Below, piece by piece: positions 44,849 through 52,544 of a stretch of 64,000 nt of DNA. Each line of letters opens with the position of its first letter. The first letter of the stretch is position 1. This stretch comes from an uncultured Ruminococcus sp. GTDB taxonomy: Bacteria; Bacillota; Clostridia; Oscillospirales; Acutalibacteraceae. A program made the translations under genes and the position numbers. The DNA lies in the NCBI GenBank assembly GCA_904393835.1, contig CAJFNC010000003.1, positions 62,001 through 126,000 of the forward strand. The letters are read 5' to 3'. Under the pieces are notes generated by a model. The model did not search any database. It saw only the letters and a list, made by a program, of their open reading frames with translations, and was not told the origin of the DNA.

Positions 44849-45904
44849 TTAAATTCCTGCTATATGCTTTTGTATGCCTGTTATATCCATTACACTTATG
44901 CTGCCGTCGCCGTCAAAATCAGCCAATTTTAAACTCTCACCGCTGAGAATTTTTATTTGTGACAAATGGTTCTGAATAATCGTAACATCCGAAATATCTA
45001 AATTGCCGTCACGGTTTACGTCGCCCACCTGATTTTGCTGCACAGGCTTTGTTGTAGGTTGTGTTGTCGGCTGTGTCGTTTCGCTCTCGATGAAAACACA
45101 ATAGTCAAGCGCTACCCAGCCTTTTTGACCGTTATATGTTGTATAGCCCCAGGTGTAGCCGTTTGTCTTTTTTACCTGCGTTACGGTAAGCAGGGTTTTG
45201 TTAGGAATTTTTGCAACGACGGAACTGCTTGTACTCGTTGAGCTTCTCATATTGAGGATTGAGTTGCCGTCTGTATTAACCTTGTAAATACCGCTCTGCT
45301 CGCTTGAAGGCTTGTCCGACGAGGAATCGCTGCTGTCACTGCCGCTAAAATCACCGATATAAATATATCCCTGAAAATTCCAGAAGCTGCGGCCGCCTGC
45401 ATTTGCATCGTCAACGTCGGCAGTTGTAAGATAGAAAGTTCTTCCGCCGTATTCGGAATTTGAAAATGTAATTGTGCCGTTTTCAATTTTTTCAACAACC
45501 GCAACATGACCGCCGCCGTTGTATGACCAACAGGCAATTGCTCCGAGCTTAGCCGTTTTACCGTAGGGATAATAGCCGCCGTCCTTGTTGTAATCATACC
45601 ATTTTTCCGCGTTGCGTGTACAGAGGTTCGGCTTTGAACCTAAAATCTCGTATGCTCTGCCGTAAGCATACGCCGTACAATTGGGCATACCCCAACCGGA
45701 GCTGTAATATATGTTTTTACTGCTGTAATAGTATTGGTTGTTGCCGGCAGGTGCGGAAAGACGGGGGGTAAAACCGCTTGCCGCATTTACAAAAACAGAT
45801 ACCGAAAAAACAGCGGTAAAAAGTATTGCAACAGCAATAGCAGCTGCTGAAATTCTGTTGAATATTCGTCCTTTAATGATAGTTAATTTGTTTGTATTCA
45901 ACAA
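44849..45904 (-). CDS. Secreted CHAP-SH3b-dockerin protein, probable peptidoglycan hydrolase
   Basis: 351 residues; start a TTG at 45904 or the next codon, behind AGGGTGG. Signal peptide about 15-41. CHAP domain about 55-185 with Cys76 (GMPNCTAYAYGRA) and His133 (GGGHVAVVE), the Cys/His pair of CHAP amidases or endopeptidases. SH3b domain about 206-272 (wall binding). TTQPTT linker 276-291 and dockerin 292-351 with DVNRDGNLDISD and DFDGDGSISVMD. It may trim the cell wall around a surface complex or attack other cells (inference). Confidence 0.88.
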   Translation of the reverse strand: MLNTNKLTIIKGRIFNRISAAAIAVAILFTAVFSVSVFVNAASGFTPRLSAPAGNNQYYYSSKNIYYSSGWGMPNCTAYAYGRAYEILGSKPNLCTRNAEKWYDYNKDGGYYPYGKTAKLGAIACWSYNGGGHVAVVEKIENGTITFSNSEYGGRTFYLTTADVDDANAGGRSFWNFQGYIYIGDFSGSDSSDSSSDKPSSEQSGIYKVNTDGNSILNMRSSTSTSSSVVAKIPNKTLLTVTQVKKTNGYTWGYTTYNGQKGWVALDYCVFIESETTQPTTQPTTKPVQQNQVGDVNRDGNLDISDVTIIQNHLSQIKILSGESLKLADFDGDGSISVMDITGIQKHIAGI

Positions 45905-46147
45905 ACCACCCTTTCTTTGCTGTAACAGCTTGGTAATATTATTATCGAAAAATTACCAAATATTACTTGTACGTAATTATTTTGTAATCTTCTTTACAAT
46001 TTTAACATAAAAACTTGTAAAAATCAAAGTATATTTATACCGATATTATAGAAAATTTATGTCTATATTTATGGCAAATCAACAACTCAGTTAATTAATT
46101 TTATAATTACTTTATATTTACGGAAAATTTGAAAACACAAAAATAAA

Positions 46148-46165
46148 GCGGACAAAATTGTCCGC
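46148..46165 (-). terminator. Terminator of small lipoprotein gene
   Basis: GCGGACAA-AA-TTGTCCGC followed on the minus strand by TTTATTTTTG. Confidence 0.8.
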
Positions 46166-46170
46166 GAAAA

Positions 46171-46572
46171 TTAATTGTTTACCTGTTTTACAAATGTAAA
46201 AGACGTTTGCTGATTTCCGTAATCAACTGCATATGTGAGAGAACCGTTGTCATAAGTCATCTTCTGTGTTTCGTCATCAAGAATAAGGTCAACCGACGTG
46301 TCGTTAAAAACATATTCTCCGCTTTCATGGATTCCGGCAATTGACGCGGAAAAACTTCCGTTGCTTTTAAATTCAAAATAAAAGCTTCCGTCCTCCAAGT
46401 CCAAATCGCTGTACTGAACGGTTTCACCGTTTATGTTCGCCGTGGCAGGAACCCATTTACCAACTATCTCGCTGTCAGAATTATCATTGCAGCCGACAAA
46501 AGCAAAAAAGCACAGACAGGCGCAAATTAAAACAGCACACATTTTTTTAATCATCCGCAAAACCATCCTCAT
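46171..46572 (-). CDS. Small lipoprotein, lipocalin-like fold possible
   Basis: 133 residues or slightly fewer if the ATG of MIKKM is used. Signal peptide with lipobox CFFAFVGC. The mature part starts with IVGKWVPATANINGE and continues as short beta strands (YFEFKSNGSFSASIAG, YTFDDTSVDLILDD-like), the pattern of small lipocalin-like or DUF-type lipoproteins common in Ruminococcaceae. Function unknown. Single gene with its own terminator. Confidence 0.7.
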   Translation of the reverse strand: MRMVLRMIKKMCAVLICACLCFFAFVGCNDNSDSEIVGKWVPATANINGETVQYSDLDLEDGSFYFEFKSNGSFSASIAGIHESGEYVFNDTSVDLILDDETQKMTYDNGSLTYAVDYGNQQTSFTFVKQVNN

Positions 46573-46866
46573 AATTCATTATCCCTTATTTTAACATTTT
46601 ATCAATTGTGCGTCAAACTATAATATATATTAATTTTTTTAACGTTTGCACTATTTTTTATTACAACTTTCACGTATTTAATAAAAACAAGTCTTATTAT
46701 GACTTAAAAGAAATATAATGTAATTTTTTGAAGTTAAAAATCAATAAGTATTCAAAAATGCAAGATTACGAGTGCCATATATGCAAAATTGAAGAAATGT
46801 ACAGCATATCTAAAAATATCTAAAGATTTTTTTGCAATATTTCTTTAGAATAATTGCATTTTTGTC
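46573..46866. other. AT-rich intergenic interval upstream of pckA
   Basis: No credible gene, repeat or RNA gene seen. Very AT-rich (many A and T runs). The promoter of pckA lies just after it. Confidence 0.5.
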
Positions 46867-46909
46867 TTGAAAAAAAAGTTCGATAGTGTTATAATGCAAT
46901 TGTATCGAA
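46867..46909 (+). promoter_or_regulatory. pckA promoter with flanking inverted repeat
   Basis: TTGAAA (46867-46872), 17-base spacer, TATAAT (46890-46895). TTCGATA (46879-46885) and TATCGAA (46903-46909) form a perfect 7-bp inverted repeat, 17 bases apart, around the -10 box. Each arm sits beside a GAAAAAAAAGTT direct repeat. Probably an operator for an unknown regulator (inference). Confidence 0.6.
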
Positions 46910-46973
46910 AAAAAAGTTGATACTTTACGACCTTATCAGGTCAAAACAATGAATTTAAAAAGGAGTACGTTTT

Positions 46974-48671
46974 ATGTCAACAAAAGCTAATTATCCTATC
47001 AGCGAAATCGGCAAAGGCAAACCCGGTTTCTCTAAGACAAGATCAATTATCGAAGCTGCTTTTTACGGCAACAATGTTGTGCCCGTAAACACACTTAAAG
47101 AGGCTTATAATCTCGCTAAAAACTCACCCGGTACAATTGTAACGGATATGCCCGTTTACAGAGGTGAAGAGTTTGGCCTTGACAAAGACGCTAAAGTTCT
47201 TCTCTTTAACGACGGCGCTATCACAGGCCGTTACGCTGCTGCTCGCCGTATTGCAGGCGAACCCGGCGTTGACTGCGAGGCTCTTGATAAAGTAGTAATG
47301 GACGCAGTTTACAGCGCTCGTTACAAAAAATTGTATCACGCTACATGCTACGCAGGTCTTGACCCTGAATTTATGGTTAAAGTTCACCTCCTTATTCCAG
47401 AGGGTGAAGAGAATATTATGTATTCATGGATGCTCAACTTCCAGTATATGTCAGACGAATATGTTAAGATGTACAAGAACTCTAAGCCCATCGGCGACGG
47501 CAAAGAGCCCGACATCTACATCTTCTCGGATCCTCAGTGGACTCCCGTTGAAAACCCCGGCGTAAGCTTTGACTGCCTCAGCGACCCCGCTAAGAAAACT
47601 CTCTGCTACTTCAACACAGACACAAACTGCGCTTGCATCCTCGGTATGAGATACTTCGGTGAGCACAAGAAGGGTACGCTTACAATGGTATGGGCTATTG
47701 CTAACCGTAACGGTTACGCTTCATGCCACGGCGGTCAGAAAGAATACATCCTTCCCGACGGCAGAAAGTACGTTGCTTCGGTTTACGGTCTTTCGGGCTC
47801 AGGTAAATCAACTCTTACACACGCTAAGCACAATGGTAAATATGAAATCAAGGTTCTTCACGACGATGCATTCATCATCAATACAGATACCTGTGCATCA
47901 ATCGCTATTGAACCTACTTACTTTGATAAAACAGCAGACTATCCCACAGGCTGCCCCGATAACAAGTACCTGCTTACAGCTCAGAACTGCTCTGCTACTC
48001 TTGATGAGGACGGCAAGATTCAGCTCGTAACCGAGGATATCAGAAACGGTAACGGTCGTGCTATCAAGTCAAAGCTTTGGTCACCCAACCGTGTTGACAA
48101 AATCGACGCTCCCGTTAACGCTATCTTCTGGATTATGAAAGATCCTACAATTCCTCCGGTTGTTAAGCTTAAGGGCGCTTCACTTGCATCTGTAATGGGC
48201 GCAACACTTGCTACAAAGAGATCTTCTGCCGAAAGACTTGCTCCCGGCGTTGACCCCAATAAGCTCGTTGTTGTTCCTTATGCTAACCCCTTCAGAACAT
48301 ATCCTCTCGCTAACGACTATTCTAAGTTTAAAAAGCTCGTTGAAGAGAAGAACGTTGACTGCTATATCGTAAACACAGGTGACTTTATGGGCAAAAAAGT
48401 TCAGCCTAAGGACACACTCGGTATCCTCGAAACTATTGTAGAGGGCAAGGCTGAATTTAAGAAGTGGGGTCCGTTCTCGGATATTGAAATTATGGATTGG
48501 GAAGGCTTTATTCCCGATATGAACGATCCCGATTATGTTGCTCAGCTCAAGGCTCGTATGAACGACCGTGTAAATGAGATTAAAAAGTTTGCAACAGAAA
48601 AAGACGGCTATGACAAACTTCCCGATGATGCTCTTGAGGCTATTCAGAAGGTTGTTGACGAACTTAACTAA
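46974..48671 (+). CDS. pckA: Phosphoenolpyruvate carboxykinase (ATP)
   Basis: 565 residues. P-loop GLSGSGKSTLTHAK and the kinase-2-type LHDDAFIIN region are present, as is RYFGEHKKGTLTM. The gene fits the ATP-type PCK family, a slightly long and divergent clade found in gut Clostridia. In these organisms it may run toward oxaloacetate during fermentation. Codon use is strongly biased (GCT, CTT, CTC), suggesting high expression. The ATG follows AAGGAG and a terminator follows. Confidence 0.93.
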   Translation: MSTKANYPISEIGKGKPGFSKTRSIIEAAFYGNNVVPVNTLKEAYNLAKNSPGTIVTDMPVYRGEEFGLDKDAKVLLFNDGAITGRYAAARRIAGEPGVDCEALDKVVMDAVYSARYKKLYHATCYAGLDPEFMVKVHLLIPEGEENIMYSWMLNFQYMSDEYVKMYKNSKPIGDGKEPDIYIFSDPQWTPVENPGVSFDCLSDPAKKTLCYFNTDTNCACILGMRYFGEHKKGTLTMVWAIANRNGYASCHGGQKEYILPDGRKYVASVYGLSGSGKSTLTHAKHNGKYEIKVLHDDAFIINTDTCASIAIEPTYFDKTADYPTGCPDNKYLLTAQNCSATLDEDGKIQLVTEDIRNGNGRAIKSKLWSPNRVDKIDAPVNAIFWIMKDPTIPPVVKLKGASLASVMGATLATKRSSAERLAPGVDPNKLVVVPYANPFRTYPLANDYSKFKKLVEEKNVDCYIVNTGDFMGKKVQPKDTLGILETIVEGKAEFKKWGPFSDIEIMDWEGFIPDMNDPDYVAQLKARMNDRVNEIKKFATEKDGYDKLPDDALEAIQKVVDELN

Positions 48672-48698
48672 TCGCTTTAAAATACTTCCTGTAAATTT

Positions 48699-48727
48699 AG
48701 CGGACAGCTTCGGCTGTCCGCTTTTTC
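48699..48727 (+). terminator. pckA terminator
   Basis: AGCGGACAGC-TTCG-GCTGTCCGCT, perfect 10-bp stem with a UUCG tetraloop, then TTTTC. Confidence 0.9.
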
Positions 48728-48824
48728 TTTCTTCTTACACATTAAAATATATTTAATTTATTTTGACAATGCCATCTTATTTTGTATATACATCCGAAAT
48801 ACAGTTGTATTGGTCGCTTTACAT

Positions 48825-48860
48825 TGACAATTAGCTTTCTAACTGTTAGAATACTAATTG
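48825..48860 (+). promoter_or_regulatory. Promoter and MarR-type operator
   Basis: TTGACA (48825-48830), 16-base spacer, TAGAAT (48847-48852). Nested palindromes cover it: TTCTAAC-T-GTTAGAA (48837-48851) and an outer pair CAATTAG (48828-48834) / CTAATTG (48854-48860). The placement fits autorepression by the adjacent MarR protein. Confidence 0.7.
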
Positions 48861-48879
48861 TGTGTAAAGAGGTGATAAA

Positions 48880-49290
48880 ATGACATATCATCAGCTTGTA
48901 ATGGAAGATTATGTGATGTTTACAAAACTGGTGTTTGAAAGGCTTAACGACAGGGAGCTCACCAGCGGGCAGCCGAAAATCTTGGAATACCTTGCAAATA
49001 ATGACGGTGCTGTACAAAAAGACATTGCTACGTACTGCAAAATTGAACCGGCAACAGTGACAAATCTGCTCACACGTATGGAGAAAAACGGACTTATCAC
49101 GCGCAGGGTTTTTGAAGAAAACAGACGTTATTTTCATATTTTTCTAACCGATAAAGGCAAGGAAAAGGCTGAAAAATTGGTAAAAATTTTCGATGAGGCC
49201 GAAAAAAAAGCTCTTGCAGGTTTAACGAAAGATGAAATTGAAAATTTATGCCGTATGCTGAAACATATCGGCAAAAATTTAAGTGAATGA
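48880..49290 (+). CDS. MarR-family transcriptional regulator
   Basis: 136 residues. Winged helix with LASGQ-like entry, IATYCKIEPATVTNLLTRM recognition segment and wing LITRRVFEENRRYFHIFLT. Start ATG after AAGAGG. It overlaps the next gene by the ATGA at 49287-49290, so the downstream fusion protein is its likely target. Confidence 0.93.
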   Translation: MTYHQLVMEDYVMFTKLVFERLNDRELTSGQPKILEYLANNDGAVQKDIATYCKIEPATVTNLLTRMEKNGLITRRVFEENRRYFHIFLTDKGKEKAEKLVKIFDEAEKKALAGLTKDEIENLCRMLKHIGKNLSE

Positions 49291-50600
49291 AGGATGGACA
49301 GCGAAAAATGAAGAAAGAATTATTTAAGAGATATTTTGTATTTTTAATCGGACTTTTTATAAACTCATTTGGCGTCAGCTTTATTACCAAAGCAAACCTC
49401 GGAACATCGCCGATTTCCAGTATTCCCTATGTTTTGAGTCTTGAATTTGTTCCTACTTTGGGACAATTTACTATTTTATTTAATATCCTGTTGATACTTT
49501 TTCAGGTGGCTTTGCTGGGTAAAAGATTTAAAATAATCAACCTTTTGCAGCTTCCGGCAACAATTTTGTTCGGATGTTTTATTGACCTTTCTATGGAAAT
49601 ACTTTGGTTCGTAGATCCACAAAACTATGTATTCAGAGTCATTGCATTGCTTATAGGCTGTATTATTTTGGGGTTCGGCGTTTATATTGAAGTAATCGCC
49701 GATGTGGTTATGCTTCCGGGCGAAGCTTTTGTAAAAGCAATTACTCAGAGATTCAAGACTGATTTCGGCATAACAAAGGTATTTTTTGACGGCAGTATGA
49801 CCGTTATTTCAGTTATAATGTCGTTTGTATTTTTCAGAAAGCTCAACGGCGTCGGTATCGGAACAATTATTGCCGCTCTGATAGTGGGAATTATTGCAAG
49901 ATACTTTGGAAAAATTCTTGTACCGCTCACAAAATTTTTATTCGGAAAGTATAAAAAACAAGAGACAGAGGCACAGCACGCTTCGGGAGAATCGCCTGTT
50001 GTTGTTACAATCGGAAGGGAATTTGGCTCCGGTGGCAGAAATATCGGCAAGCTTGTCGCCGAAAAACTAAACATAAAATTTTACGATTCCGAATTGCTCA
50101 ATATGTTCGCCAACGAAACAGGCAAAACCGTCAACTACATTAAAAAGAACGACCAAAAGGTGAGCAGCAAGCTTTTATTTAACATTCTTACCCAGAGCAA
50201 CGCTTACTACTTGGGTGAAAAAGAATCGCTTGAAACGGTGTTTGAAGGAGAAAAAAGGGTGCTCGGACAGCTTGCAAACACGACTTCCTGCGTGATTGTG
50301 GGCAGACTCGCAAACTTTGTACTCTCACATAACAACAGAACAATACATATTTTTCTGCGCGCAGACATAAACGATAAAATCAAGCACGTTATGGAAAGGG
50401 ATAATCTCACAAGACAGCAGGCTGAGCAGAAAATCAAAAAGGTGGAAAAAGAAAGAAAAGACCATTGCCGCCATATGACCGGCAAAGAATGGGGCAACGC
50501 AAAATATTACGATATGTGCATAAACACAAGCCTTTGCGGAGAAGAAAAAACTGCCGACATTATTGTAGATTTGGTAAACAGCTGCGTAAATAACAGCTGA
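49287..50600 (+). CDS. YitT/YczE-like membrane protein fused to cytidylate kinase-like domain
   Basis: 437 residues (a second ATG at 49308 is possible). The N-terminal half (about 10-215) has five to six membrane helices with TKANLGTSPISSIPYVL, the signature of the YczE/DUF6198 family. After a KKQETEAQHASGE linker the C-terminal half (about 232-430) is a cytidylate-kinase-like domain with TIGREFGSGGRNIGKLVAEKL and RDNLTRQQAEQKI. The P-loop is of the GREFGSGG type seen in the cytidylate kinase-like family. Substrate unknown. Confidence 0.85.
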   Translation: MKDGQRKMKKELFKRYFVFLIGLFINSFGVSFITKANLGTSPISSIPYVLSLEFVPTLGQFTILFNILLILFQVALLGKRFKIINLLQLPATILFGCFIDLSMEILWFVDPQNYVFRVIALLIGCIILGFGVYIEVIADVVMLPGEAFVKAITQRFKTDFGITKVFFDGSMTVISVIMSFVFFRKLNGVGIGTIIAALIVGIIARYFGKILVPLTKFLFGKYKKQETEAQHASGESPVVVTIGREFGSGGRNIGKLVAEKLNIKFYDSELLNMFANETGKTVNYIKKNDQKVSSKLLFNILTQSNAYYLGEKESLETVFEGEKRVLGQLANTTSCVIVGRLANFVLSHNNRTIHIFLRADINDKIKHVMERDNLTRQQAEQKIKKVEKERKDHCRHMTGKEWGNAKYYDMCINTSLCGEEKTADIIVDLVNSCVNNS

Positions 50601-50627
50601 AAAAGGAGCCTTAAAAGGCTCCTTTTT
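50600..50627 (+). terminator. Terminator of MarR operon
   Basis: AAAAGGAGCCTT-AA-AAGGCTCCTTTTT, overlapping the final base of the stop codon. Confidence 0.85.
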
Positions 50628-50658
50628 GCAAATAAATAATATAATTATATTAATTACA

Positions 50659-51564
50659 TTACGGTTCATAACCGTTCTGGTGACACCACATAAAATAACT
50701 AAATATTATTTTGTATGACTGGTATTTGTACTCATTGCGAATATATTGGTAGTTTATTTTACGAGGACAAATGTTGAAGTTCAGAGTTCTTTCATATACC
50801 ATATTTTCATCAAGATAATTTACATATTCGTCTTCAATAAAAAAGTTATCATAGTCATCAAATTGGCTTATTTCACCGGCTGCATACTTTTGAATCAAAG
50901 TAGCCTCTATTATACTCGGATTTTCGTATTCTTCTGCATTTGCAAGCATTTTCTGCGCTCCCGTAAGATTTTCAGAGCCAACAAGATATTTTTGAAGAAG
51001 CGTAACGTCTGAAACATTTACTTCACCGTCTTTATTCAAATCACCTTTTAATGTGTATTCGTTTGTCATCTTGTTATAAATGCCCAGTAAAGAACGAAAT
51101 GCACTTGTTAACTCCGGCGATTCTACTCTTCTTTCGCTTGCGTCAAGCACAGCCTTTAAATCAGAAAGTTTATTCTGAAATTCCGCCCAATCTTCTTCTG
51201 AATACCAGTTGTTGTAATTTTTTTCCTTTGAGGCAAGCTCGTATGTAGCTTCGGCGTAATCATAATGCACCAGCATATCATTTAAATTGGCGTTTTTTAA
51301 CATATCAAGAGCTTCCTGATAGTCAGCTTCGGTAGAATTTTCGTCATTATAAACATCAGTAGCCGTAATCAACACATCCAAATATTGATATTGCACACTT
51401 GGTGTTCCCCAAAGAGAACCATACCACTCATAAGAATCAATTAATTTAAAGAGTTTTTCTTTTGTAATTGATGTTTCTGCTGCATAAGCATTTATGCATA
51501 ACGCAGAAGCCAACATAGCAACAGTTAACAAAACTGATAAAACCTTTTTCATCGCTTTTTTCAT
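50659..51564 (-). CDS. Secreted helical protein with internal, half-degenerate dockerin
   Basis: About 301 residues from ATG 51564. Signal peptide about 1-29. An alpha-helical N-terminal part (about 35-165) has no recognised family. The dockerin (about 174-231) has a good first loop, GDLNKDGEVNVSD, but the second loop reads NAEEYENPSIIE and lacks the Asp/Gly ligands, while the second helix (ATLIQKYAAGE) is kept. Unlike the other dockerins here it is not terminal: about 70 residues follow (acidic, then Tyr/Asn/Arg-rich). Confidence 0.75.
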   Translation of the reverse strand: MKKAMKKVLSVLLTVAMLASALCINAYAAETSITKEKLFKLIDSYEWYGSLWGTPSVQYQYLDVLITATDVYNDENSTEADYQEALDMLKNANLNDMLVHYDYAEATYELASKEKNYNNWYSEEDWAEFQNKLSDLKAVLDASERRVESPELTSAFRSLLGIYNKMTNEYTLKGDLNKDGEVNVSDVTLLQKYLVGSENLTGAQKMLANAEEYENPSIIEATLIQKYAAGEISQFDDYDNFFIEDEYVNYLDENMVYERTLNFNICPRKINYQYIRNEYKYQSYKIIFSYFMWCHQNGYEP

Positions 51565-51674
51565 AACTTTATTCGTTCCTTTCATCTACTGATAATTTTC
51601 AGTATTAGTAAAATAATATTGTAACCAATATATAAAATTATAAATTAATTTTCAATCGTATAATAATTATATAT

Positions 51675-52041
51675 TTACATAGCAAGTTGTTGTATGGCTC
51701 TCACATCGTTTACGTCAACGTAATTATCTCTATTAGCATCTGCTGCCAAAAAGCCAACATAAATCTGTAAAGTATTGATCTTTACTTTCAGTTAAAAACG
51801 ACTCATCACGTGGATCATAGAATGACGGCAATCCCCAAAAATCAGAATCAGAAGCTGCCCCCAATCTTTCGTACTCATCCGGTATCCAACCACCACTATT
51901 TTCTTCCGCAGTACCGGTAGTTGTAGCATTTGTGTTTTGCGTGGAAACTTTTGTTGCATAATAAGGCAAAGAAGAAACTGACAACATTGATAACATTGCA
52001 AAACAAATTGAAGTATTAATTAATATTTTTTTTAGTTTCAT
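51675..52041 (-). pseudogene. Remnant of a peptidase-dockerin gene (internal deletion, frameshift)
   Basis: Start ATG 52041 behind AGAGG. The first 100 or so residues have a signal peptide and end with LPSFYDPRDE..DLCWLF, which matches the start of a papain-like catalytic domain up to the catalytic Cys-Trp; the frame then stops. Shifted by one base, the next 22 codons read ADANRDNYVDVNDVRAIQQLAM, the second half of a dockerin, and stop at 51675. So the peptidase body and first dockerin repeat are missing and the two ends are joined out of frame. Confidence 0.75.
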
Positions 52042-52361
52042 ACCCATCCTCTTTTCTTAAATATATTTATAACAATAAAGTAATATTATTTCACTTCATT
52101 GTTATATTAGCATATATTTTAAGATTTGTAAATTTGTATTTATCATGCCACAATTAAATAACATTGTCAACAAAAATAATATATATTTACAAAAATAAAA
52201 CAACCAAATCTAAATTCAATATTTTGGAAAGTACTGCTGAGCTTTGCAAACTCTGAATCATTATCTCTTATTTTAAATATGAAAGAAAAATTAATATTTG
52301 TTATAATGCTGCAATCATCAGAACTAAAGTCCTAAGCACTAAAAATCTGCAAAAAGAAAAA
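52042..52361. other. AT-rich intergenic interval
   Basis: No gene, repeat or RNA gene recognised. AT-rich throughout. It is bounded by the pseudogene start and the tRNA terminator. Confidence 0.45.
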
Positions 52362-52390
52362 ACCGACTTGATAAAAATCATCAAATCGGT
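52362..52390 (-). terminator. tRNA-Arg terminator
   Basis: ACCGACTTGAT and ATCAAATCGGT pair with one mismatch, followed on the minus strand by TTTTTTCTTTTT. Confidence 0.8.
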
Positions 52391-52399
52391 CTTATGTAA

Positions 52400-52476
52400 T
52401 GGCGTTCCCGAGAGGATTCGAACCTCCGGCCTACCGCTTAGGAGGCGGTCGCTCTATCCGACTGAGCTACGGAAAC
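52400..52476 (-). tRNA. tRNA-Arg, anticodon CCT
   Basis: 77 bases on the minus strand, folding as a full cloverleaf: acceptor GTTTCCG with CGGGAAC, D-arm GCTC/GAGC, anticodon arm ACCGC-CTCCTAA-GCGGT (anticodon CCT), T-arm GGAGG-TTCGAAT-CCTCT, and a genomically encoded CCA end. Reads the rare AGG arginine codon. Confidence 0.97.
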
Positions 52477-52481
52477 ATATT

Positions 52482-52534
52482 GCTAAAATATACTTTGCAC
52501 GATATATTTTAGCTTAAATTATTTTGTTTGTCAA
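52482..52534 (-). promoter_or_regulatory. tRNA promoter with overlapping inverted repeat
   Basis: On the minus strand TTGACA (52534-52529), 17-base spacer, TAAAAT (52511-52506). A perfect 11-bp inverted repeat, GCTAAAATATA / TATATTTTAGC (52482-52492 and 52503-52513), covers the -10 region and start site. Confidence 0.65.
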
Positions 52535-52544
52535 GGAATAGCGT

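Noticed and set aside
52482-52513. Rho-independent terminator of the LicD gene
   Set aside because: The palindrome is AT-only in most of the stem and has no T tract on the minus strand, and it overlaps a good promoter for the tRNA; kept as a possible regulatory site instead.
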